From the NCBI RefSeq assembly GCF_902686445.1, contig NC_062227.1, positions 21,651,678 to 21,715,677 of the forward strand: a stretch of DNA of 64,000 bases, in the 5' to 3' direction. Each line of letters opens with the position of its first letter. Position 1 is the first letter of the stretch. Made by a program: the position numbers and the translations under genes. This stretch comes from Sciurus carolinensis (Eukaryota > Chordata > Mammalia > Rodentia > Sciuridae). The notes below the pieces were generated by a model, which ran no database searches, was not told the origin of the DNA, and saw nothing but the letters and a program-made list of their open reading frames with translations. Positions 11,366-22,305 of the stretch are shown one piece after another.

Positions 11366-11673
11366 AAAAGTAGAATTGATTTTGATATATTCTTACATTC
11401 ACATAGCATATTTTGGACAATTTCATTCCACAGTTCCTTCCCTTTTCCATCTTTCTCTCTCCCCCTCAATCTCCTTCCTCTACTCCACCATTCTCTTGTC
11501 TATTTTCATGAGATTCTCTTTTATAAAAATTTCTTATTTTTCTCACTTCCATATAGAGATAAAATATTTCATTCTTGATTGTCTGAGTCTCCCTTATTTC
11601 ACTTAGAACAGTGTTCTCCAGTTCCATCCAAAATGCAAATGACATAGTTCTTTATAACTGAGTAAAACTCCAT

Positions 11674-11704
<31 letters not shown>

Positions 11705-12112
11705 CATTTTCTTTATCCATTTGTCTATTGATGGGCACCTAGTTTGGTTCTTTAACTTGGCTATTATAAACTGTGCTGTTATCAACACTGTCATGTACTT
11801 ATCACTATACTATATTGATTTTAGTTATTTTAGATAAGTACCAAAAAGTGAGAGTGATAATATAGTGCTTCCATTCCTAGTCTTTTGAAGAATCTGCATA
11901 CTGCTTTCCAAAGCTTTTGCACTCACACGAAGAATGTAAGACTAATAACATTTTCCCCATAGTCTTGACAGCATTTATTATTACTTGTAGTCTTGAGGAT
12001 TGGCATTGTAATTTTGATTTTTGTTTACCTGATTGCTTGGGATGTTGAGTACTTTTTAATATATTTGTTAGCTATATGCATTTCTTCTTTTGAGAGATTC
12101 TGTTTAATTTAC

Positions 12113-12135
12113 TCATATATATATATATATTTGCT

Positions 12136-12176
<41 letters not shown>

Positions 12177-12186
12177 GTATATATAG
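12113..12186. repeat. (AT)n-(AC)n microsatellite in old L1
   Basis: A mixed dinucleotide run, AT repeats then about 12 AC units then AT repeats, lies in the 3' part of the old L1. A second TA run is at 11679-11702. Confidence 0.95.
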
Positions 12187-13140
12187 TTTTTTTAGTTCTT
12201 TCTATATTCTTGATATTAATCCCCTGTTGGAAACATAGCTGACAAAGATTTTATCCTATTCTCTAGGTTCTCTGTTCACACTCTTATTTTCTTTGCTGTT
12301 ATGAAGATTTTTAATTTATTGCTGTCTCACTTACTGATTCTTAATTTTGTTTCTTGAGCTTTGGGGTCTTGTTAAGGTATTTGGTGCCTGAGCCAATATG
12401 TCGAAGTGTTGAATCTGTTTTCTTCTAGCAGTTGCAGTTTATGGTTTAATTCCTAGGTATTTGATTCATTCTGAGTTGATCTTTATGCAAAGTGATAGAC
12501 AGGAATCTAGTATCATTCTTCTATACTTGGATATCCAGTTTCTCTGGCATCAATTGTTTACAAAATTGTCTTTTGTCCAATGCGTCCACCATTGTCAAGG
12601 ATCAAATGACTTTATCCATGCAGATTTGTCTCTGTATCTTCTACTTTTTCCATCTTATGTTGTCTCTTCAATTTCTTTTCACAGTGTTCTATAAATTTCA
12701 TTTTAGAGATCTTTTACCTCCTTGGTTAGATTTATTCCCCATTTCTTTTACATTGAGGCTGTTGTGAATGGAATTGTTTTTCTGATTTCTCAGAAGATCC
12801 ATTACTGGAATATAAGAAAGTTATTGATTTTCGTATGTTAATCTTATGCCTTGTTCCTTTGATGAACTTGTTGATCAGCTTTAGAGAGTGCTGATGGAGC
12901 TTTTTGGATCTTTTAGATATAGGATCATCAGCAAACAGACTGATGATCCCTTTCCTATTTGTATCCTCCTTATTTCCTTCCTCTGCTGATTGCTTGGCTA
13001 GAAATTTAATACATATTTGTCTTGTTCCGGATGTTAGAAGAAATACTTTCAAATTTTCTGCATTCAATATGATGTTGCCTTTGGATTTGCTGTATATGAC
13101 CTTAAAGATGTTAAGGTAATTTTCCTACATCCATTTTTTT

Positions 13141-13175
<35 letters not shown>

Positions 13176-13249
13176 GGTGCTGGGGATCGAACCCAGGGCC
13201 TTGTGCTTGCAAGGCGAGCACTCTACAGACTGAGCTATCTCCCCAGCCC
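13141..13249 (-). mobile_element. ID element (reverse) nested in old L1
   Basis: Reverse-strand ID: a T-run (the A tail) at about 13141-13173, then GCGGTGCTGGGGATCGAACC through GAGCTATCTCCCCAGCCC. Host L1 ORF2 sequence lies on both sides. The TSD is obscured by the T-rich host sequence. Confidence 0.92.
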
Positions 13250-15254
13250 TCTTTGGTGTTCTTAACAACAAAGTGTGCTAAATTTTCTTAAAGGATTTTT
13301 CCGCATTAATTTGGGTGATCATGTGAATTTTGTCTTGAAATTTATTTATATGATTACATTTATTAATTTGCAGGTTGAACCAGCTTGCATACCTAGAATA
13401 TAACCAATGGTGTATAATCTTCTTAATGTGCTTTGAACATAGATTGCTAACATTTTATTGAAGAGTTTTGCATCTTTGTTCATCCAGGATATTGGTTCGC
13501 AGTTTCCTTTTCTTTATGAGTTTTTATTTGGTTTTGATATAAAGATCTAACTGGCTTCATAGAATGAATTTGAGAATCTTCTCTCCTTTTCTATTTCATG
13601 GAACAATTTGAAGAGGATTAGGATTACTTCTTCTCCAAACATTTGGTGGAACTCAGCTGAGAATCTATTTCATTCTCTGCATTTCTTTTTTGGCAGTCCT
13701 CTAATTACTGCTTCAATTTTGTTGCTTGCTATTGGTCTGTTTAGGTTTTCTCTATTCTCTTGGTTTAATTTGTGTAGGCCATATGTGTCTAGAAATTTGT
13801 CAAAATATTCTGGATTTTGCAATTTACTGAAACATAAGTTTTAAATACACATCCTAATCATTCTTTGGATTTCAGAAGTGTCTGTGATGATATCTCCTTT
13901 TTTATCCTCAATTTTATTGGTTTGGTTTTTCTCTTTTTCTTTTTTTTGTTTGTTTGTTTTTTTTTTTTTTTTTTTGCTTTGTTTTGTTAGTTTGACTAAG
14001 GGTTTATCAATCTTGTATATCTTTCAAAGAATTATTTCTTGGTTGCATTGATCCTTTGCATTTTTATTTATTCTTAATTTCACTTATTTTGGCTCTGATC
14101 TTAATTATTTCCTTTCTGCCACTGATTTTGGAATTAGTTTGCTCTTTCCTTTCCAAGGCCTTGAGATATAACATGAAATTATTTATTTAGGACGTTTTTT
14201 AAATGTTGCTATAAACTTTCCTATTAGAACTTCCTTCATACTGTCCCATAGATTTTGATATATTGCATCTCTGTTCTTATTTATTTACAAGAATTTTTTA
14301 CTTATTTCTGATTTCTTCTATGACCCATACCTCATTCAAAAGTTCACTATTCAGTCTCCAAGTCTTAAAATGGTTTTTGATTTTTATCTTGTTATTGATT
14401 TCTAATTTAATTCCATTTTATCTGATAAAATATTCCATTCTCATCTGATCTCAAATTTTTTTTTTTGGAATTTGCTAAGATTTGCTTCATGTCCTAAAAT
14501 ATGTTCCATTTGCCTCTGAGAAGAAAGTGAATTTGATTGCTGGTGAATTAAGTATTCTGTAGATGTCTGTTAGGTTAATTTGATTCATATTTTTTAGGTC
14601 TGAAGTATCTTTACTTTGTTTATGATCTATGTATTGATGATAGAGGTGTCTTAAAATTAGCCAGTATTATTGTGTTGAGATCTGAGTATTTTGTAAAGGA
14701 TTTGATTTATATAAATAGGTACTTCCACTTTTGGGACATTATTATTTACAATAGTTATATTTCATTGTTGGATATTTGCCTTAATCAGTAGGATATAGAC
14801 ATCTTTGTCTCTTCTGATTTATTTTGGTTTGACATCTACTTTGTGAGGTGTGAAAGTAGCTACTCCAGCATGATTTTGGTCTCCATCTTCATGGTATACC
14901 TTTTCAATCCTTCTACCTTCAGACTTTGGATGTCTTTGCCTGTAAGATGAGGCTCCTCTAAATAACTTATGGTTGGGTTTTGCTGGTCTACATCTTTTAA
15001 TTAAAGAGATGAGATAATTTATATTCATTTTTTTTACAGAAAGGTGATTATTATTTTCTCCCACTTTGACTTATTTCTAATGTTTAATTCAGATTTCATT
15101 CTTCTCCATTCCCTGGTACCAATGTTTGATTTTTATTTCCTTTACATGTAATATTTCATTAAGTATCTATTGTCGTGCTAGCTTAGTAGTCATAAATTCT
15201 TTTAGTTTCTGCTTATATTTGAAGGTTTTCATTTCATCTTCAATTTTTTTTTTT

Positions 15255-15310
15255 AACAGCCTTATAAAAAACTTTTACTTGATATATTCAGAGAAGTGGA
15301 AGAATCTGAA
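15255..15310 (-). other. Putative 3'-transduced sequence
   Basis: On the reverse strand the L1 body ends near 15322 with an 11-base A-run (15311-15321). A 56-bp non-L1 segment follows, then a second A-run (15244-15254) that abuts the TSD. Body, poly(A), unique DNA, poly(A), TSD is the usual form of an L1 3' transduction. The usual AATAAA at the L1 end, as seen in the copy at 56549, is altered here, which fits read-through. Confidence 0.7.
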
Positions 15311-15321
15311 TTTTTTTTTTT

Positions 15322-15575
15322 CATTATAAAATTGTAAACAAATGGGATACATGTTGTTTCTCTGTCTGTACATGGCGTAAAGGCATACCATTTGTGTAAT
15401 CATAAATCTACATAGGGTAATGTTGTTTGATTCCTTCTGCCATTTTTCCCTTCCCCCCCTCTCCTCCCACCCTTCCCCTCCATCTATACAGTCCTTCCTT
15501 CCTCCATTCCTGCCCCCCTCCCTAAACCCAACTCCAACCCCAACACTAACCCTTCCCACCCCCCATTATGTGTCA
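15322..15575 (-). other. 3' UTR of inner L1 with polypurine tract
   Basis: The noncoding 3' UTR after the ORF2 stop. On the plus strand 15442-15564 is strongly pyrimidine-rich with C-runs, so the L1 sense strand is a G-rich purine tract. Such tracts are a known feature of mammalian L1 3' UTRs. Confidence 0.85.
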
Positions 15576-18500
15576 TCATCCACTTATTAGCGATATCATT
15601 CTTCCTTTGGTTTTTTGAGATTGGCTTATCTCACTTAGCATGATATTCTCCAGTTTCATCCATTTGCCTGCAAATGCCATAATTTTATCGTTCTTTATGG
15701 CTGAGTAATATTCCATTGTATATATATACCACATTTTCTTTATCCATTCATCAATTGAAGGACATCTAGGTTGGTTCCACAATCTGGCTATTGTGAACTG
15801 AGCAGCTATGAACATTGATGTGGCTGTATCTCTGTAATATGCTGATTTTAAGTCCTTTGGGTATAGGCCAAGGAGTGGGATAGCTGGGTCAAATGGTGTT
15901 TCCATTCCAAGTTTTCTAAGGAATCTCCACACTGCTTTCCAGAGTGGCTGCACTAATTTGCAGTCCCACCAGCAATGTAAGAGTGTACCTTTCTCCCCAC
16001 ATCCTCGCCAACACCTGTTGTTGGTTGTATTCTTGATAATTGCCATTCTAATTGGGGTGAGATGGAATCTTAGGGTGGTTTTGATTTGCATTTCTCTTAT
16101 TACTAGAGATGTTGAACATTTTTCCATATGTTTGTTGATTGCTTGTATATCTTCTTCTGTGAAGTGTCTATTCATTTCCTTAGCCCATTTGTCGATTGGA
16201 TTATTTACATTCTTGGTGTAGAGTTTTTTGAGTTCTTTATAGATTCTGGAGATTAGCGCTCTATCTGAAGTATGATTGGCAAAGATTTTCTCCCACTCTG
16301 TAGGCTCTTTCTTTGCATTGCTGATAGTTTCCTTTGCTGAGAGAAAGCTTTTTAGTTTGAATCTATCCCAGTTATTAATTCTTGCTTTTATTTCTTGTGC
16401 TATGGGAGTCCTGTTGAGGAAGTCTGGTCCTAAGCCGACATGTTGAAGCTCTGGACCTACTTTTTCTTCTATAAGATGCAAGGTCTCTGGTCTGATTCCG
16501 AGATCCTTAATCCATTTTGAGTTTAGTTTCGTGCATGGTGAGAGATATGGGTTTAGTTTCATTCTGTTGCATATGGATTTCCAATTCTCCCAGCACCATT
16601 TGTTGAAGAGGCTATCTTTTCTCCATTGCATATTTTTGGCCCTTTTGTCTAGTATGAGAAAATTGTATTTATTTGGGTTTGTGTCCGTGTCCTCTATTCT
16701 GTACCATTGATCCACCTTTCTATTTTGGTACCAATACCATGCCGTTTTTGTTACTATTGCTTTGTAGTAGAGTTGAAGATCTGGTATTGCGATACCCCCT
16801 GCTTCACTCTTTCTGCCAAGGATTGCTTTAGCTATTCTGGGTTTTTTATTCTTCCAGATGAATTTCATAATTGCTTGCTCTATTTCTGTAAGGTACGTCA
16901 CTGGGATTTTAATTGGAATTGCATTGAATCTGTATAGCACTTTTGGTAGTATGGCCATTTTGACAATATTAATTCTTCCTATCCAAGAACATGGGAGATC
17001 TTTCCATATTCTAAGGTTTTCTTTAATTTCTTTCTTTAGTGTTCTGTAGTTCTCATTGTAGAGGTCTTTCACCTCTTTTGTGAGATTGATTCTCAAATAC
17101 TTTATTTTTTTCGAAGCTATTGTGAATGGGGTAGTTTTCCTAATTTCTCTTTCTGAAGATTCATCACTTATGTATAAAAATGCCTTCGATTTATGTGCAT
17201 TGATCTTATATCCCGCTACTTTACTGAATTCACTTATGAGATCTAAAAGTTTTCTGGTGGAATTTCCTGGTTCCTCTAAGTATACCATCATATCATCAGC
17301 AAATAGGATAGTTTGAGTTCTTCTTTTCCTATTCGTATCCCTTTAATTTCTTTGGTCTGTCTAATTGCTCTGGCTAGAGTTTCAAGGACGATATTGAATA
17401 GAAGTGGTGAAAGAGGGCATCCCTGCCTTGTTCCAGTTTTAGAGGGAATGCTTTCAGTTTTTCACCATTTAGAATGATATTAGCAATGGGTTTAGCGTAG
17501 ATGGCCTTTACAATGTTAAGGAATGTTCCCACTATCCCTATTTTTTCTAGTGTTTTGAGCATGAAGGGGTGCTGTATATTATCAAATGCTTTTTCTGCAT
17601 CTATCGAAATAATCATGTGATTCTTGACTTTAAGTCTATTGATATGGTGAATGACATTTATTGATTTTCTGATGTTGAACCAACCTTGCATCCCTGGGAT
17701 GAAACCCACTTGATCATGGTGCACCATCTTTTTAATATGTTTTTGTATGCGATTTGCTAAAATTTTGTTTAGAATTTTTGCGTCGATGTTCATTAAGGAT
17801 ATTGGTCTGAAATTTTCTTTCCTCGATGTTTCTCTGTCTGGTTTAGGAATCAGGGTAATATTGGCTTCATAGAATGAGTTTGGGAGAGTTCCCTCCTCTT
17901 CTATTTTCTGGAATACTTTGAGAAGTATTGGAATGAGTTCTTCTTTAAAAGTTTTGTAGAACTCGGCTGAGAACCCATCTGGTCCTGGACTTTTCTTTGT
18001 TGGTAGGCTTTTGATGACTTCTTCTATTTCATTACTTGAAATTGGTCTATTTAAATTGTGTATGTCCTCCTCGTTCAGTTTAGGCAATTCATATGTCTCT
18101 AGAAACCTGTTGATGTCTTCGAAATTTTCTATTTTGTTGGAGTATAGATTTTCAAAATAGCTTCTAATTATGTTTTGTATTTCGGTCGTGTCTGTTGTGA
18201 TATTTCCTTGTTCATTCCGAATTTTAGTGATTTGGGTTTTCTCTCGTCTTCTCTTTGTTAGTGTGGCTAAAGGTTTATCAATTTTGTTTATTTTTTCGAA
18301 GAACCAACTATTTATTTTGTCAATTTTTTGTATTGTTTCTTTCGTTTCAATTTCGTTGATTTCAGCTCTCAGTTTAACTATTTCCTGTCTTCTACTACTT
18401 TTGGTGTTGGTCTGTTCTTCTTTTTCTAGGGCTTTGAGCTGTAGTGTTAGGTCATTTATTTTTTGAGTTTTACTTCTTTTATTAAATGCACTCCATGCAA

Positions 18501-19425
18501 TAAATCTTCCTCTAAGTACCGCTTTCATAGTGTCCCAGAGATTTTGATATGTTGTTTCTTTGTTCTCGTTTACCTCTAAGAATTTTTTAATTTCCTTCCT
18601 AATATCTTCTGTTATCCATTCATCATATAGTAGCATATTGTTTAATCTCCAGGTGTTGGAGTAGTTTCTGTTTTTTACTCTTTCATTAATTTGTAACTTC
18701 AATCCATTATGATCTGATAGAATACAAGGTAGTGTCTCTATCTTCTTGTATTTGCTGACATTAGCTTTGTGGCATAATATATGGTCTATTTTAGAGAAGG
18801 ATCCATGTGCTGCTGAGAAGAAAGTGTATTCGCTCTTGGTTGGATGGTATATTCTATAAATGTCTGTTAAGTCTAAATTATTGATTGTGTTATTGAGATC
18901 TATGGTTTCTTTGTTCAATTTTTGTTTGGAAGACCTGTCCAGTGGTGAAAGAGGCGTGTTAAAATCACCTAGTATTATTGTGTTATGGTCTATTTGGTTT
19001 CTAAAATTGAGAAGGATTTGTTTAACATACATGGATGAGCCACTGTTTGGGGCATAGATGATTATGATTGTTATATCTTGCTGATTTATGCTTCCCTTAA
19101 GCAGTATGAAATGTCCTTCTTTATCCCTTCTAACTAACATTGGCTTGAAGTCCACATTATCTGAAATGAGGATGGATACTCCAGCTTTTTTGCTGAGCCC
19201 ATGTGCGTGGTATGTTTTTCCCCATCCTTTCACCTTTAGTCTATGGGTATCTCTTTCTATGAGGTGAGTCTCTTGCAGGCAACATATTGTTGGATCTTTC
19301 TTTTTAATCCAATCTGCCAGTCTATGTCTTTTGATTGATGAATTCAGGCCATTAACATTCAGGGTTATTATTGAGATATGATTTGTATTCCCAGTCATTT
19401 GGTTCATATTTAAAATTTTTGACAC
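15576..19425 (-). pseudogene. L1 ORF2 (endonuclease-reverse transcriptase), two frameshifts
   Basis: Encodes the L1 ORF2 protein, which nicks target DNA and reverse-transcribes L1 RNA. ATG at 19425, stop at 15576, about 1,283 codons in total, the usual length. The first open segment (683 codons, 19425-17374) has an intact-looking endonuclease: N23 in TLNVNG, E52 in QETH, D154 and N156 in GDFN, and D238-H239 in LSDHNG. A reverse transcriptase fingers/palm region follows. One-base deletions near 17436-17440 and 17304-17312 shift the frame around the QGCPL motif and just before FADD (17292-17303). The last segment (571 codons from 17291) runs to the C-terminal cysteine motif [18 protein letters not shown]. 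Deletions were inferred by comparison with the copy at 53507-56559. It is otherwise free of stops. Confidence 0.95.
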
Positions 19426-19456
19426 ATCTTGGTTCCTCCTTTATTTGACAGTTCCT

Positions 19457-20466
19457 TTAGGATAATTCCTCCCTTTGCTGATTTGCTTCTTTGTTTTTTA
19501 TCTCTTCCTCATGAAATATTTTGCTGAGAATGTTCTGTAATGCTGGCTTTCTTTTTGTAAATTCTTTTAGCTTTTGTTTATCGTGGAATGATCTTATTTC
19601 ATCGTCAAATTTGAAGGTAAGTTTTGCTGGGTATAAGATGCTTGGTTGGCATCCATTTTCTTTCAGAGCTTGAAAAATGTTGTTCTAGGCCCTTCTAGCT
19701 TTTAGGGTCTGAATTGAAAAATCTGCTGATATCCGTATTGGCTTCCCCCTGAATGTAATTTGGTTCTTTTCTCTCACAGCCTTTAAAATTCTGTCTTTAT
19801 TTTGTATGTTAGGTATTTTCATTATAATGTGCCTTGGTGTGGGTCTGTTGTAATTTTGTGTATTTGGAGTCCTATAAGCCTCTTGGACTTGATTTTCCAT
19901 TTCATTCTTCAGATTTGGGAAATTTTCTGATATTATTTCTTCAAATAGATTGTTCATTCCTTTGGTTTGTTTCTCTAAGCCTTCCTCAATCCCAATAATT
20001 CTCAAATTTGGCCTTTTCATGATATCCCATAGTTCTTGGAGATTCTGTTCATGATTTCTCACCATCTTCTCTGTTCAACTTTGTTTTCGAGGTTAAATAT
20101 TTTGTCTTCAATATCTGAAGTTCTGTCTTACAGCTGTTCTATCCTATTGGTTATGCTTTCTATGGAGTTCTTAATTTGGTTTATTGTTTCCTTCATTTCA
20201 AGGATTTCTGTTTGGTTTTTTTTCAATATCTCTAACTCTTTATTGAAATGATCTTTTGCTTCCTGAATTTGCTCTGTTAACTGTCGATTGGTGCGATCGT
20301 TCAATGCCTGCATTTGCTCTTTCATCTCATCGTTTGCTTCCCTAATCATTTTAATTATGTACATTCTGAACTCCCTTTCTGTCATTTCTTCTGCCATGCT
20401 GTCGTTGGATTTTATTGATGTAACATCTAGATTTGTTTGGGGCATTTTCTTCCCTTGTTTTCTCAT
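19457..20466 (-). pseudogene. L1 ORF1 (RNA-binding coiled-coil protein), damaged
   Basis: L1 ORF1 encodes the trimeric RNA chaperone of the L1 RNP. The ATG is at 20466 (MRKQGKKMPQ). A charged, heptad-like coiled coil follows (QEAKDHFNKELEILKKNQTE), then an RRM-like region (LRIIGIEEG) and a C-terminal domain ending HEEEIKNKEANQQREELS at 19457. Lesions are a TAA in the coiled coil near 20126, a small deletion near 20070-20076 relative to the copy at 30540, and TAG in place of a tryptophan codon near 19685. The spacer to the ORF2 ATG is about 31 bp. Confidence 0.92.
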
Positions 20467-21239
20467 ATTGTTCAGGGATCAGTGGGTCATTAAGATATTG
20501 CAGATTTCCTCTATCAACTTATAATGTCCCTGAAGATTGCTAGTATATCCCCTCTTATCCTTCAGTAGCCTGAAGTCTTGGAGGAGGTTGATAATGCAGA
20601 GCTCCACGAAGAAGCTGCCTCTCTAGGTGTGGTAACCCTCAGGTGGCGTATATTCCCTGCTAGTGGGCGGAGGTGCCTCCACTTGTTGACCAATGGTCAT
20701 CCAATGGGGAAGTAGACTGTGGGCTGAGGCAAGGCCTGTTTGTGCCTATGTCTCTGGCTTTACCGTCCCTGTGGGAAAACCTCCTCCGGCCGGGAAGAGT
20801 CACTCGGTGGGGACGTCTCGCTAGTCAGTTGCCCTCCTAGAGGTTCCCCTCAATCTACAACTACCACCTGGGCTGGGCTGTCTTCTTCTGCAACGATCCC
20901 AGGGACCCGGACCTACGTCCTGGGCCTGGGAGCCTCACCCTTCGCAGGCGAGTCTCCTTAGGCTGCCTCTCCCAGAGAATCTGCCCGCCGCCCTGGAAAC
21001 TTCGCTCCGCCCCTAGTCGTGTCTCTGTGCGGCTCTTCCAGCAAGAAGCCACCTAGCTCCTGGGACCCTGCTCTGCACCAATCGCCTGGCTATGCAGCCC
21101 CTCCCCTGAGCCACCACCTGGAGCCCTGTACAATAGCTCCGAGACACAGAGACCCACCACACACCTCCTCCTCCGGACAGCCGCTCGGTTTCCGACACAG
21201 TCACTAAGAATCCAAACAACTCACTTCGGGTCTCCTCCT

Positions 21240-22030
21240 CCCGCCAACCACCCGTAGCCCTAGGCAGTCACTCCAAGTCCAAGTGACCCGCCCTGTTCCT
21301 CCTCCTCCTCATTGGGGTAGCCCCCCAGGTGTTCAGGAACGGTGGCTCCAAGACCAGGTGACTCACCACGCTCCTCCTCCAGGCAGGCCACCGGTGTTCA
21401 GGAGCGGTTGCTTTTAGTCCAATCAGCTTACCACTCGCCTCCTCTTCTGGCAACCGCCTGTGGTTCTGATGCAGTCACTCCCAGGCTAAGCGTCCCACTG
21501 CTCTCCTCCTCCAGGCAGGCCACCAGTGTTCTGGAGCAGCTGCTCCGAGTTCAAACAGCTCGTCACGCAGCTGCTCCTTTGGCAACCGCCCGCAGCTCTG
21601 ATGCAGTCACTCCCAAGTCAAGCAACACGCCGCGCTCCTCCTCCTCCTCCGGGCAACCTCCCGGCACTCAGGAGCGCTCGCTCTGGGTTCAAACAGTTTA
21701 CCTCGCAGCTCCTCTTCTGGCAACCGCCTGTGGTTCTGATGCAGTCACTCCCAGACCAAGCGTCCTGCCGCACTCCTCCTCTTCCTCCGGGCAGTCCCCC
21801 GGCGCTCAGGAGCGCCCACTCTGAGTTCAAACAGCTCACGACGCAGCTCCTCCTCTGGCAACCGCCCGTGGTTCTGATGCAGTCACTCCTAGACCCAAGC
21901 GACCCGCCGGGCCTCTCCTCCTCCTCCGGGCAACCCCCCGGTGTTCGGAAGCGGTCACTCTGGGTCCAAACAGCTCGCCACGCAGCTCCTCCCCAGGCAG
22001 CCACCCGGAGCCCCAGCGGCTGCTCGAGTC
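21240..22030 (-). repeat. Tandem L1 5' UTR monomers (132-138 bp)
   Basis: The word GATGCAGTCACTC recurs with its GCAG at 21471, 21603, 21741 and 21879, giving periods of 132, 138 and 138 bp. A partial unit has its equivalent word near 21264. Each monomer is itself made of two related halves of about 68 bp, each beginning CTCCTC(C/T)TC(C/T)(G/T)G and ending in a CACTC/GCGGT-type word. About five units are present. Confidence 0.88.
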
Positions 22031-22284
22031 CAAGCGCTATGCTGAGCCGCCTCCTCTACGATGATCCCAGTTGTCCGAGTTTACCGCTCCAGCGGGGGGA
22101 GGGGCGTCTCGCCGAGCAACTCCACTTCACAAATTCCCTGCGTTCCGGGGCTACCACCCCATCCGGGACGCCTCCCCAACAGGAGAGACTCACCCGGCAG
22201 CTTTGAGTTGGTCCCAAGTCTCTCACTATCTCCTCTTTTGAATCTTGTGTCCTGGAGCAGCGTGAAATGCAGCCGCCCTCTAGT

Positions 22285-22295
22285 CCGCCATCTTG
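22285..22295 (-). promoter_or_regulatory. YY1-like site at L1 5' end
   Basis: The reverse strand reads CAAGATGGCGG some 10 bases inside the 5' end of the inner L1, matching the YY1 core AAGATGGCGGC at nearly all positions. In human L1 a YY1 site near the 5' end sets the transcription start. A similar role here is inferred. Confidence 0.75.
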
Positions 22296-22305
22296 GCCCG
22301 CCTCC

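Larger units (their letters stand above)
11610..15080 (-). pseudogene. ORF2 remnant of the old L1
   Basis: Decayed L1 ORF2 (endonuclease and reverse transcriptase) read on the reverse strand. The best piece, about 12732-13067, contains the reverse transcriptase active-site motif FADD within SLFADDPISK. Other parts are recognisable by alignment to the younger copy at 15576-19425. Numerous frameshifts, T-run expansions (13936-13975) and an ID insertion at 13141-13249 rule out function. Confidence 0.85.
11231..15247 (-). mobile_element. Old L1 (outer), 3' UTR, ORF2 and start of ORF1
   Basis: The 3' portion of an old reverse-strand L1. The 3' end lies near 11231 and ORF2 remnants fill about 11610-15080. 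The ORF1 C-terminal region begins near 15100 and is cut at 15247 by a younger L1; it continues at 22306. Two ID elements are inserted in it (11280-11365 and 13141-13249). Many frameshifts and stops mark it as much older than the L1 inside it. Confidence 0.9.
15248..22305 (-). mobile_element. Full-length younger L1 (inner)
   Basis: About 7.06 kb, reverse strand. From its 5' end (22305) it holds a GC-rich 5' UTR with tandem monomers, ORF1 (20466-19457), a short spacer, ORF2 (19425-15576), a 3' UTR with a purine-rich tract, and two poly(A) tracts separated by 56 bp. It is inserted in the ORF1 region of an older L1. The 14-bp target-site duplication TCATCTTCAATTTT occurs at 15234-15247 and 22306-22319, and the host L1 continues seamlessly after it. 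Both ORFs carry a few point or frameshift lesions, so it is probably not autonomous, but the low decay marks it as one of the youngest long elements here. Confidence 0.95.
20467..22305 (-). promoter_or_regulatory. L1 5' UTR / internal promoter region
   Basis: About 1.8 kb of GC-rich, CpG-containing DNA in an AT-rich window, between the 5' TSD and the ORF1 ATG. It holds a tandem array of 132-138-bp monomers (about 21240-22030) and a YY1-like site at the extreme 5' end. By position and by analogy with rodent L1s it is the internal RNA polymerase II promoter. The plus-strand open frames here (for example 21342-21824 and 21526-22206) are repeat translations, not genes. Confidence 0.85.

Noticed and set aside
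17374..19425. 683-codon open frame as a host gene
   Set aside because: It is the endonuclease/reverse-transcriptase ORF2 of an L1, inside a TSD-bounded element.
21471..21900. CRISPR-like regular spacing of short repeats
   Set aside because: The units are contiguous 132-138-bp monomers in an L1 5' UTR of a mammalian genome, not short repeats with unique spacers.
21342..22206. Long GC-rich plus-strand open frames of 160 and 226 codons
   Set aside because: They are translations of the tandem L1 5' UTR monomers on the antisense strand. The peptide repeats follow the DNA period.
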